A stretch of 64,000 nucleotides of DNA from Daldinia sp. FL1419 (lineage: Eukaryota; Ascomycota; Sordariomycetes; Xylariales; Hypoxylaceae). Positions 12,638-22,137 of the stretch are shown in pieces. The position numbers and the translations under genes were made by a program. The DNA lies in contig MU623348.1 of NCBI GenBank assembly GCA_025201765.1, positions 434,001 to 498,000 on the forward strand. The letters are read 5' to 3'. Below the pieces are notes generated by a model. It searched no databases, was not told the origin of the DNA, and saw only the letters and a list, made by a program, of their open reading frames with translations. Each line of letters opens with the position of its first letter. Position 1 is the first letter of the stretch.

Positions 12638-13519
12638 TGTTTTGTTGTGAGATTGGAAAGACTAACTTTGACTAATTGATGGGTTGGGGGGATCCATAGT
12701 TGCCATACTATAAGTCGGCAAGTCCATACATACTAACCTACACGACAATTAGCAATTACCAGACCTAGTAGAACCTAGTTGACCGGCCAAAACTAGCAGA
12801 TTAGGTAGGAAGACCCTGAAAAGAGCCAACGGGAGGTGGGTCTACACTGGGTCTATACTGGGTCTGTTTCCGCTTTGCGGGGGGTCGTCGGTATAGTTCC
12901 TACCTACCTGGGAAATTTGGCGAAACAACGAAGTAACGAACGACATCTCGAGATACTTTTACAAGTGCTTACCTCCACAAGATATTTTACGACCACTCGG
13001 GCAATCGCTATCCAGGTACCCTAGTAAGTCTACGCTAGTATTTTAACCTAACGTTAGGTAACATATATACATACAATGTAGGTTATTTCCCGAGGAAAGA
13101 AATACCTGGTCGCGTGCATAGTAGGTAATTCAGGTTGCTAATGAGGAAATTAATGCAAGCAATAATGCCAAAATGCCTACCGCCTACGCCATTGCTATCG
13201 TTATTGCCTCCGTAGGGGAGTTTACCAACATATGATACAGATGGAGATAAACCAAAATAACAAAAAAGTCTAAACTAAAACTTCCTTTATCCACCCAGCC
13301 TTACCCTTAGCTTCAACACCATTTTCTCCCGCTGATCCCTTTAGCGGCGGTTCGAAGATAAGGCGAGATATCATCGCGAGTAGCTTTATAAGGCGATGAT
13401 AGATAAGGTCGTCTTGTCAATTGGACGGCTGCTACCATTTCATTCTACCTCTCTTCCTCCGGTATTCAATAAGTCGCGTATCTCAAACACGCGCTCGGAC
13501 GGTAAAGAGATAACCGAGA
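12638..13519. promoter_or_regulatory. Bidirectional intergenic region between Zn2Cys6 regulator and MFS permease
   Basis: This 882-bp spacer separates divergent start codons. It contains short direct repeats (GGGTCTACACTGGGTCTATACTGGGTCTG) near 12838-12865 and TACCTA-type strings. No clear CGG-Nx-CCG site was picked out by eye. The promoter role is inferred from position. Confidence 0.4.
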
Positions 13520-15217
13520 ATGGAAAAGAACGCGGATACGACAACAACTGAGCCGATTCCCGAGGGAAAACCAGATGATGTCGACAACGCGTACGAGTTC
13601 GCGAAGGAGCATGCCGTCGGGCCCCTGAGCGACGAGGACAATAAGCGCATCTTGCGCAAGATCGATCACCATCTGTTACCGCTGGTATAGAATCTCGTCG
13701 ATCCAGTCGCATTGACCAATTGCTAACGATATCTGGTAGATGATCATCACTTATACTCTGAACTTCATGGACAAGAATGCCCTCTCCTATTCGGTCAATT
13801 TTGGTCTCACTACAGACAATGTGCGTTTTTCTATATAGCTCTTAACTCGTCGCTTCCCGTGTATAACGCGACTAAATTCCATTATTGCTTTAGAATCTAG
13901 TAGGAAACCAATATAACTGGGCTTCCGGATCCATTTTCTATCTTACCTATATGGTTTCGCAGCCTTTTGTCGCTCGCCTCATCGTCAAGTTCCCTATCGG
14001 CCGTTTTGTCGCAGTTGCGACGACACTTTGGGGTGCTGTACTGATGACCACGGCGGCTTCGCGTTCTTTCGCTAGTTTAATGACCATCCGTGCCATCCTG
14101 GGATGTCTCGAGTCTTGCATTAACCCCGCCTTTATTGTCATATCCTCCCAATGGTGGACTCGCGACGAGCAACCGTTACGCATTTCTTACTGGTATCTCG
14201 GCAACTCGATTGGCCAAGTTTGCGGCGGACTTCTCGGTTATGGTATTGCTCATATCACGAATCGCGATGTCCCGAGCTGGGGCTGGTTCTTCCTAATTTT
14301 CGGCGCGATCACGATCCTCTACGGCTCTGTTTTATTTTACTACCTCCCCGATTCACCATTGAATGCCCGTTGGCTTTCGGATCATGACCGAGCCTTGGCC
14401 ATCGAGCGTGTTCGGAGTAATCGTACCGGAGTCGAAAATCACGTGTGGAAATGGTCTCAAGTCAAAGAGTGTCTGATGGACATACAATGCTGGATTCTTG
14501 TAGCGACGTTTTTCCTCGACGATATCCCTGCTGGAGGAGTTGGGTCTTTTGGTAGCAAAGTAGTCACAGGATTCGGCTACGAGACCCTTTACTCGACCCT
14601 TCTCCTGGTACCCCTGGGTGTAATCCAAGCCATATGCATCCTCTTCGGGGGATTCATGACTAAGCACTTCAAAAACATCCGAACCTGGCTTATAGCAGGT
14701 ACGCATCTATATATCGACAAAAACGCAATTCTTCGCTTGTCCCTTTGCGCTAACGATCTGTTCAGGTTGCCAAATTCCGGCTCTTATCGGTGCCGTTCTG
14801 CTCTACACTTTACCTCGAGAAAATCAGCGCGGACTGCTTGGCTCGTACTATATCGTACAAACTCATGGTATCGTCGGCACGCTTACTATGTCGCTAGTAT
14901 CGAGTAACTTTGCTGGATACACAAAGAAAGCTACAGCGTCTACGATGATGTACGTAGCCTTTTGTGTCGGGCAAGTCGTTGCTCCTCAGCTTTTTATCCC
15001 AGATGAGGCACCGGCATACAAAACCGCCTTCCTTGCTGCTTTCATCTGTTTCGCTCTATGCATCATATTCTCTCTGGCCTTACGATTCTACCTTAATTGG
15101 GAAAATAAGAGACGAGACCAGCTGCACGTGTCAGAAGGCGAGCTCAGCAATACTGATAACGAGTTCCTAGACCTGACGGACAAGGAGCAAAAGGCCGTCT
15201 TCCGCTATGTTCTCTAG
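13520..15217 (+). CDS. MFS permease, Dal5-like anion:cation symporter family
   Basis: Four exons: 13520-13684, 13740-13820, 13894-14698 and 14766-15217, 500 residues. Introns of 55, 73 and 67 nt have GT-AG ends, and all junctions keep frame. The N-terminal cytosolic segment ends in RKIDHHLLPL. TM1 follows with YTLNFMDKNALSYS, and then NQYNWASGSIFYLTY, the usual opening of fungal allantoate/nicotinate-type permeases. Later motifs include RAILGCLESCINPAF and the RENQRGLLGSYY region in the second half. Length and 12-TM layout match the family, which imports small organic anions such as allantoate, ureidosuccinate, nicotinate or pantothenate. The substrate is not predictable. It diverges from the Zn2Cys6 regulator, which may control it. 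A short 81-nt second exon is supported by conserved sequence on both sides. Confidence 0.87.
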
Positions 15218-15870
15218 GTTAGGGGCTAGTATCCGCTATCGAAGGAATTTACGAGCGATGGCGTAGAAAAATAGGCAACATTTCTGTGTTCCTCTTGATT
15301 CAAGGGGAAAGGCCCATTTAATACATGTTGCGCAATGCTAATGCTCGTCTACGATGGAGATATAATGGAAGAGGTGTTGCTAGCAGGAGTTTTTAAACGA
15401 TTTTAATTTAATTGGGGGAATGATTATTTTGCCAAATACTACGAATATATGGAAGAGAAGGGAAAAGTAAACGGAGGCTCTTTGCTTGCACCATGAAATT
15501 ATCGACGTACATATTCCCATCCACATTGCACGACTATCCTTGTTGGGGCACTTGCAATATTCATGACAGAGTGATTACAGAATAACTACTATTTCGCAAT
15601 TATTGGGCTGTCGGTGACATTGCATATTATCTTTTATCTAATACCTACTCGTCAGAAAGCCGACAATGCGCACGCCGCTAAAACAACCACTAAATAACAA
15701 TGTTAGGCATGGGGTTCCCCAGACTGCCAGACCACCGGAATGGAGTCGGAACAAACTGCGAGCTCTTGAAGGAAGGGTTCTAGGATGTAGTATAAATCAT
15801 GGCACCACGTGGTTTGACGCCGTTTGGAAACCGGACCATCCGAGCACTTTATTAGATTGTTCATAGTGTA
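15218..15870. other. Intergenic, no gene seen
   Basis: The 3' flank of the MFS permease up to the transposon-like element. AT-leaning, with no convincing reading frame. Confidence 0.5.
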
Positions 15871-15879
15871 TCCGTAGTG
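15871..15879. repeat. Left 9-bp target-site duplication of the MULE-type MITE
   Basis: TCCGTAGTG, identical to 16435-16443 on the other side of the inverted-repeat element. Confidence 0.85.
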
Positions 15880-16434
15880 CAGTATCTTTAAAGGACCAGG
15901 TAAAATCTCATAAAGAGCCAACCCATCCACTTTCTACGTGAGTTGGTGGTCCGACTACAATATACCTAATTTGTATGGGGTTTAATAGTCCAACTTCTAA
16001 TTAAATTAGAATTTTGCCCGGTTGTATTAATAAATTCAATTATTTTACAAAAATTTAAATAGTTCCTTAGCTATTCTTTTTAGTTATTCTTCTTAACTAT
16101 ATATTTATTTAATTATTATAGTAGTACGAATTTCAATTGTATATATTTAATTGGTTAAATTGATTAAGTTTTGCTGCTATAAATATTGGCGTTAAGGGTA
16201 TTGTGTACGATTGTAGTGGTAGTGCAAGTGGTGGTGCTGGTGTTGATAAGCGTTCCGATATTAAATTTAATTCGAAAAAATGCGATTGGGCAGTTTTTTA
16301 TTTTTTTTTCTTTTAGTTAGGGGTTGGACTAAATCCCATACAAATTAGGTGTGTGTGTGTTGGGCCACTAACTTACGTGGAAAGTGGATGGGTTGGCTCT
16401 TTATGAGATTTTACCTGGTCCTTTAAAGATACTG
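15880..16434. mobile_element. Non-autonomous Mutator-like element (MULE-type MITE)
   Basis: A 555-bp element with long terminal inverted repeats: left arm about 15880-15995, right arm about 16318-16434, both beginning CAGTATCTTTAAAGGACCAG from the outside. Over the first 90 or so bases the arms differ almost only by C/T and G/A changes. The flanks carry a perfect 9-bp direct repeat TCCGTAGTG at 15871-15879 and 16435-16443, the expected target-site duplication. Long TIRs plus a 9-bp duplication are the hallmark of the Mutator superfamily. The interior is very AT-rich and encodes no transposase, so the element needs a helper elsewhere. Superfamily assignment rests on TSD length and TIR form, not on a database match. 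Confidence 0.85.
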
Positions 16435-16443
16435 TCCGTAGTG
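16435..16443. repeat. Right 9-bp target-site duplication of the MULE-type MITE
   Basis: TCCGTAGTG, identical to 15871-15879. Confidence 0.85.
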
Positions 16444-16893
16444 CACTTAGAGAACCGTAGTCATGGGTGGACTACTCCGCTCACGAAGCGAGTCAAAAAT
16501 AGGTACGAATTGGTTACTATATAAGTGCGTATGATAACGAATGCGCACTGTATAAAGTATTCAAGTATCTAAAGATCGGCAATCACGACATCTACACTTG
16601 CAGGTATCATTTACACACTAACGGTATTCCCGGTCGTCTACCAGTTCCCTCGGTTCGTCGGTTTCCTAATGGGTGCTTAATAACTAAGGGGGAACGTTGC
16701 CTTTTTGATATACGACGACGACTTGCATACCTAATGGATGGATATACGATGCGAATAGAAAAAGGTCTGGGCAATTTGATACGGGCTCTGTTTCTTGATG
16801 ATTCTCTATTGTATGTAAATCGGGTCGCCGAATATTATCAATGGAACTCCCTTAATTATTAAGCCAAATATGAAGCTCTTGTGATACTGAGAC
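16444..16893. other. Upstream region of the amidohydrolase gene
   Basis: 450 bp between the MITE and the amidohydrolase start. It should contain that gene's promoter. The MITE sits close enough to affect it, but no motif shows that it does. Confidence 0.4.
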
Positions 16894-19800
16894 ATGGAAA
16901 AGAAGAGAGTGCAGGGACGGCCTCGCCGCCGGAACCGACCTCAAAACGAGAATACGCGTATAACCTTTCTCGGAAATAGAAACAATACTCTCTTGACAAT
17001 CATCTTGGCTACCATCACTACGTACTTGCTCACTACCCGATGGCATGCGTATCACCATCGAGGACATCTTAATATTACATATCAAATTAGCTCGGAAGAT
17101 CTCAAGTACGGTCTTACACAATGTGCTTTAAGCAAACAACGTCCAGTTATAGACAGGAACCTAGCAGCTTCTCGTCTAGCGAGACAATCCAGTGGCGCTC
17201 GTACTATCATACACAATGCAACACTTATTGACGGCGATGGCTCCGTTACCCAAGATTGCATTATTGAAATGCAAAACGGGATATTTACAAAGGTCTCAAA
17301 GGCCACACAAGGTTTCCTAAAACCAGCCTCGCCTAATGATAAAGTCATCGACTTACAAGGTCGAATCGTAACGCCAGGGCTTATAGAGATGCATTCACAC
17401 GCCGGTGTTCGAGAAACTCCCCAACTTTGGGCTACCGAGGATGTCACGGAAATATCTTCTCCAGTAACGCCCTGGGCGCGTGCGGTCGATGCCTTGAAAC
17501 CCCACGACCAGGCCATTCCGGTTATTGCTAGCGGTGGTGTGACGGCCTCGCTGGTATTAACAGGAGCGAAGAATTTAATTTCGGGGGAAGGCGTTGTTAT
17601 CAAGATGAAGCGAGCAAATTCTGTTAGCGAACTTCTCGTCGATACAACGCAAGATGGCGGTAAGCCCCAGCGATATCTCAAGATGGCTATGGGAGAAAAC
17701 CAAAAGAGACAGTTTCAAAACGTCCCCGGAGGGCCGTCGACGAGACTAGGAGAATCGTATTGGTTCCGCAAAGCTTACGATAACGCACGGCGGGTTAAGC
17801 GGGAACAAGATCGGTGGTGCGAGGCCGCTTCGACGGCGAACGGACTTGCGTCGTTAGCAAAGGAATACCCCCGCTCGCTCGAGTGGCAGACATTAGTCGA
17901 TGTCCTGCGCGGCGATGTGCGCGTCCACGTTCACGGCTACGAGACCGAGGATATGTTGGCCATGTTCGACCACGCCGACGAATTCGGGTTCAACATCACA
18001 GCGCTGCACCACGCGTTGCATACGAATCTAATAATGGACCAACTTAAAGAGAGGGGGATAGCTGTTGCTGGCTTCTCGGACTCGTGGGGTGATAAGAAAG
18101 AGCTGTATAATGTTAGTTCTCGTCTTCCGGCGATGATAGCCGAGCACGGTATTCCTCTTGCTCTTACCCGAGACCATCCGGCGGAGCATGGGCAATGGCT
18201 GTTGTATGAGGCGCAGATTGCGCATCATTTTGGCCTGGGTGCGGAGAGCGCTATTGCGTCTGTTATTTCGGTGCCGGCGAGGCTTTTGGGTCTTGATAAT
18301 AGGTAAGTATAGAAATGTGGTTCTACAGATATATAATGATTTGTGGTAAGTTGATACTGACGGCTTTTGTAGACTTGGATTCGTGAGACCAGGCTACGAC
18401 GGCGACCTAGTAGTATGGAATCGTCATCCATTACAGGTGGGTGCTACACCTCTCGAAGTATATATCGATGGAAATAGTGTAGTCCGCGCCTCGGATAGTT
18501 TGTGGAAAGCCTCGGAATCGATCTCACGTTCAAAAGGGGCTCCCACGTCGAGACCCAATGATTCACCCGAGAGTGTATGCGTAGAAGGCCAATCTAACCT
18601 TGTTATCCGTGGCTCGAAAATGAGCTTTATCGGCGACGATGGATCGCGAAACGAGCATCCTGAAACAGGGAATCTGACGATAGTCGTACGCGATGGCCGT
18701 GTTGTTTGTGTTGGCGAGAGCAAATGCAATGCTCTGGCAAGACAAGCCGTGGAAAATCAAATTCCAGTAATAAATGTGCAAGATGGTTACATACTTCCAG
18801 TAAGTCACAATTGCTTCCGGGTTGTAAACGAAGAATCTCACCGAATATCGAATATAGGGCCTTACGATCGTTACGCGGCAACACGGCTTAACCGAAATGC
18901 ATCAAGAACCATCAACATCCGACGGTCTTTCAACAGGCGACAACTACGAAAGGCCACTCTCAAGCCGGCACGGCATCAAATTTGATGGCATACATCTGGA
19001 GAGGTCTCATCGCAGCGGTGTAACACGAATCGTAACGCCACCGTTAACACATGGCTTCTTTCACGGAATTAGCACCTTATTCCGATCAGGGGCAAAAAGT
19101 GGTATGTGTATCTGTTCGTGGTTCCGGTTGATAATATAAACCAAACTAACCACTGCCAGTCCTCGATGCCAGAGCCATTGTCGAGCCCAACGCTGCTCTG
19201 CATTTTACGATCGGGCATGAGGGTAAATGTAAGTCTCTTGCTCCATTCATTCCAATCGAATACACAAAAGCTAAAGGGATTCAATTATAGCATTCCGAAC
19301 ACCGTCTATAACGTCTCAAATAAGTAGACTACGCGATCTCCTTACAATCGACAAACACCTCCATCCCGTCTACGAGAGTGCGGCAAGCGGCGAAATTGCC
19401 GTGGTTATTCACACGAACAACAAAGATGTCATTGCACACGCGGTGGCTTTGAAAAAGGAGACAGGCGCCCATATAGTCATAATGGGGGGGTCGGAGGCTC
19501 ATCTTTTAGCAACCGAACTTAAAGAAGCTGATGTCCCGGTGATCGTCGCGCCATTTTGGGGCTGCGAACCTCTCTTCTGGGATGCTCGCAATTGCCTGCC
19601 CGGTCCTCCCCTTACGGATCGTTTAGGACCGCAAGTATTGATCGACGCAGGCGTGAAGGTCGGAATCTCAAACTGGGACGGCACTAATAACCATATCCGC
19701 AACAGTATCTGGGAGGCTAGCTGGGTTGCAGGCCCGGGAAACCATAGCCTGGCGCTAGATCTCGTGTCTAGGAATATCGAGGATATTCTGAGGCTTCCGC

Positions 19801-19910
19801 GAAGTAGGGATTTCGTCGTATATGAGGGGGATCCGTTTGAGTTCGGGGCACGGGTCGCTGTGATATTTGAAGAGGGGAAGGTTCAGAGATGTTATCCCGA
19901 TGTTGATTGA
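16894..19910 (+). CDS. Membrane-anchored amidohydrolase (metal-dependent hydrolase superfamily)
   Basis: Five exons: 16894-18302, 18373-18799, 18858-19101, 19160-19228 and 19291-19910, 922 residues. Introns of 70, 58, 58 and 62 nt have GT-AG ends, and every junction restores frame. An Arg-rich cytosolic start is followed by one TM segment (about residues 31-48), then a lumenal or extracellular body. The amidohydrolase beta-strand motif GRIVTPGLIEMHSHAG carries the metal-binding HxH at H167/H169. GYDGDLVVWNRHPLQVGA is the typical return strand near the end of the first half. The second half resembles a further amidohydrolase-like segment (VVIHTNNKDVIAHAVALKK). Similar long fungal proteins are often annotated as CE9-like (N-acetylglucosamine-6-phosphate deacetylase-related) or just amidohydrolases. 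The substrate is unknown. The 69-nt fourth exon is the least secure. Confidence 0.82.
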
Positions 19911-20185
19911 GATCTAATGGACAAGTATACCTAAGATAACTAGGCAATGCCTAATACTTAATAGAAGACATATAAGAAGCATCTGCCCAAATATACTATT
20001 GTGGTGAATAGGTAGGTATTCATATGCTGCTACTTAAGGTTCCCAATACTTTGCGATTTTCCTTTTTAATCTTTTCGTATAAAATGTAGAAGCCTCGACG
20101 TATTGTCTTCTCCAATCGTCTACATTTGTTATCCAATAACCCGAGGTACTACTTATTATGTACGAAGGGCTTTCGGTTGGTTTAC

Positions 20186-20679
20186 TCAAAAAGGGGGCCA
20201 GCGACTGCTTCGGAAAGCCCATAACTCCTTTTTGAAATGAACAAAATATTCGAGGTCGATCTGAGGTTGAACGGTCCTCAGCTGCCGTAGACTCCCTAGG
20301 ATATCAATTGAGTTGAAAGGATCATTCTCCGTGCCTGTCGTGGTAGCGATGGGCTCGAAGATATACCTGACGATCGAGTTGGAGTAGTTGAAGCTAAGTT
20401 CAAACGGCATGCCGTAGCGGGCGAGTATGCTTAGCCATCTCTCACGGTCGTTTGAGGGATAGACGCCCAAGAATGGGATTACATACTCCTTGTAGATGGC
20501 AAGGTGTCTATATTGAGCGTGCACATCGTAGTTAGCGGCCTCTAGCATCTCAGCAAACATAGGTGCTATGCTATGCTATGCCACCAGAGCCTCTGGTCAT
20601 TTTCAGAGAAGTCAAAAGCATCACGAAGACTTCTGTACACCTTTTGGCGAGATGCGTTTAGATGCTTCTCCACGGACAT
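20186..20679 (-). pseudogene. Broken, truncated DMATS-type aromatic prenyltransferase
   Basis: From an ATG at 20679 one frame gives the N-terminal end of the tryptophan dimethylallyltransferase (DMATS) family, up to DQRLWWHSIA, and then stops. The continuing homology (MFAEMLEAANYDVHAQYRHL, IPFLGVYP, MPFELSFNYSN) is in another frame, from 20560 to 20186. The break falls in a 5-bp unit (TGCTA on the plus strand) repeated three times at 20564-20578. One extra unit accounts exactly for the frame change. Homology ends near YFVHFKKEL, after roughly 160 of the family's usual 420-460 residues. The intact amidohydrolase then occupies the place where the C-terminal two thirds would be. So this is a dead fragment, not a gene with introns. 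Intact members prenylate indole or other aromatic rings in fungal secondary metabolism. Confidence 0.82.
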
Positions 20680-21792
20680 CTTCTAATTCATTTTGAATAG
20701 TGCATGAGTACTTTTTATTTACTTCCCAAGTGTACAATTCGGTGGAAGACCTCCCCCCTTTATATACTCGAAGATCCACTTTAAATACTATGCCGAGTCT
20801 TGTTTTTTTTTCTGTTGAGGAATTTATTATCTAGGTTAAATTTGAAACTTTTATTCTCAGGTACACCGTAATAAACGGATAAGTGAAAGGTCATTCGGGT
20901 CTACTTTTGTATATATTAAAAATTATGAGTTGTACCTAAGTTGGCAATAAACACCCCAATAATACCTGTTTGTATGGTCAACCAAACTTCACGCCAAGTA
21001 GACGCAAAGACTTCTTTTCACTATACCGAGGCACGTATTTGAAGACATGTGTACCATAACCCGTATTGAAAGTAAGATATAATAATCGTTTTCAAGGTTA
21101 TGGTGACTGTACATGCTTTGGGGGGGATTAATTAATTCCTTAGGGTCCAATGCTTGGCGAAGTCAAGAATCGTGAAGTCAGTGGCTTATTAGGATGAAGC
21201 CCAAGAACCGCAATGATACGTTATTCGCCAAAGTCCGAGTTTCGTATAGACGTCGATGTCGTGATATGTGTTACGACCTCCACTTACCAACATGCTTACA
21301 TTAGAATCGGGATCTGGTGATGCTTAGCTCTCTTACGAAGGTAGCACGCCTCTAGGAAGGAAGAAGCAAGACACTTAAGAACTTAAGTTAGGCAGTAAAA
21401 TACCTCTGTGAATTGTACCTAACTACCTAGGTTATGAGCCTCCCTGCTCCTGATTCGATCGTGGCGCCGCAATACGCACAAGTATGGCCTAATCTCCTGA
21501 AACCAGAAGATGATTTGGCAGTTCAAAGTGATCAAAGTAATCTTACATGCGGCGACTTAATACAAGACTATACAGGTATATCCTCGAGAATATACGGAAG
21601 CGCGTTATATGCAGCGGCAACAGCAATGGCAACGTCAAATCTCAAACTTCAAGCTTTTCCTCTCCAATCTTTCTTCTGCGAATCCCTTCCAAACGTAATT
21701 TCCTACTCCAATTTTCTCATATGCCGTTTTCATAACTCGTCGCCCGTGTATTGCTTCGTATCGTAAGATATGTAAGCAGTAGTATCATCTCC
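20680..21792. other. Intergenic, no gene supported
   Basis: AT-rich spacer between the prenyltransferase remnant and the 3' end of the next minus-strand gene. A 110-codon frame starting at 21434 (+) has no recognisable features and overlaps only low-information sequence. I do not call it. Confidence 0.5.
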
Positions 21793-22137
21793 CTAATCCT
21801 CTTTCATCTTCTGCAAGCGAGAAGATCGGCGAACCGGCACAGCGCGGACCTGCTTGCGGGTTCGTGGATTGTGGCGTCTGGGTTGCGCCGAAGCGGTGTA
21901 TTCGTCAGATGAATCAGAAGAGTCGGAAGAGTCGGAAGAGTCGGACTTATCAGAAGATTTGGGCTCATCAGCGTATTCAGGCTCGTCAGGAGACTCAGCC
22001 TCATCAGTAGATTTAGACCCTCCAGAGGATTTGGACTCGACGGGGTTGTCCGTGCGAACCGTAATGCACTCTTCAATGCGGGTTTCTCTAGCAATGCTCT
22101 TGTTTTTCGAAGCTTCTTTTTCCGCGTTCGACTTCTC
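21793..22137 (-). other. In-frame 114-codon extension beyond the TAG of the 743-residue protein
   Basis: Directly after TAG (22138-22140) the same frame runs 114 codons to the next stop at 21793-21795. It begins EKSNAEKEASKNKS, passes an acidic Ser/Asp repeat (KSDSSDSSDSSDSSDE) and ends in a basic tail (VRRSSRLQKMKED). Such acid-then-basic composition is unlikely for untranslated DNA, so this was probably once coding, or still is. A 42- or 47-nt intron ending at the TAG was considered. The 47-nt version breaks frame, and the 42-nt version has a poor GTCTTG donor. Readthrough of TAG-G, a recent nonsense mutation and a sequencing error remain open. Confidence 0.6.

Noticed and set aside
20034..20222. 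Continuation of the prenyltransferase in a third frame
   Set aside because: The 62-codon frame does not show convincing family residues, so I end the remnant near 20186.
21434..21766. 110-codon plus-strand frame
   Set aside because: No recognisable motif, AT-rich surroundings, no splice partners.
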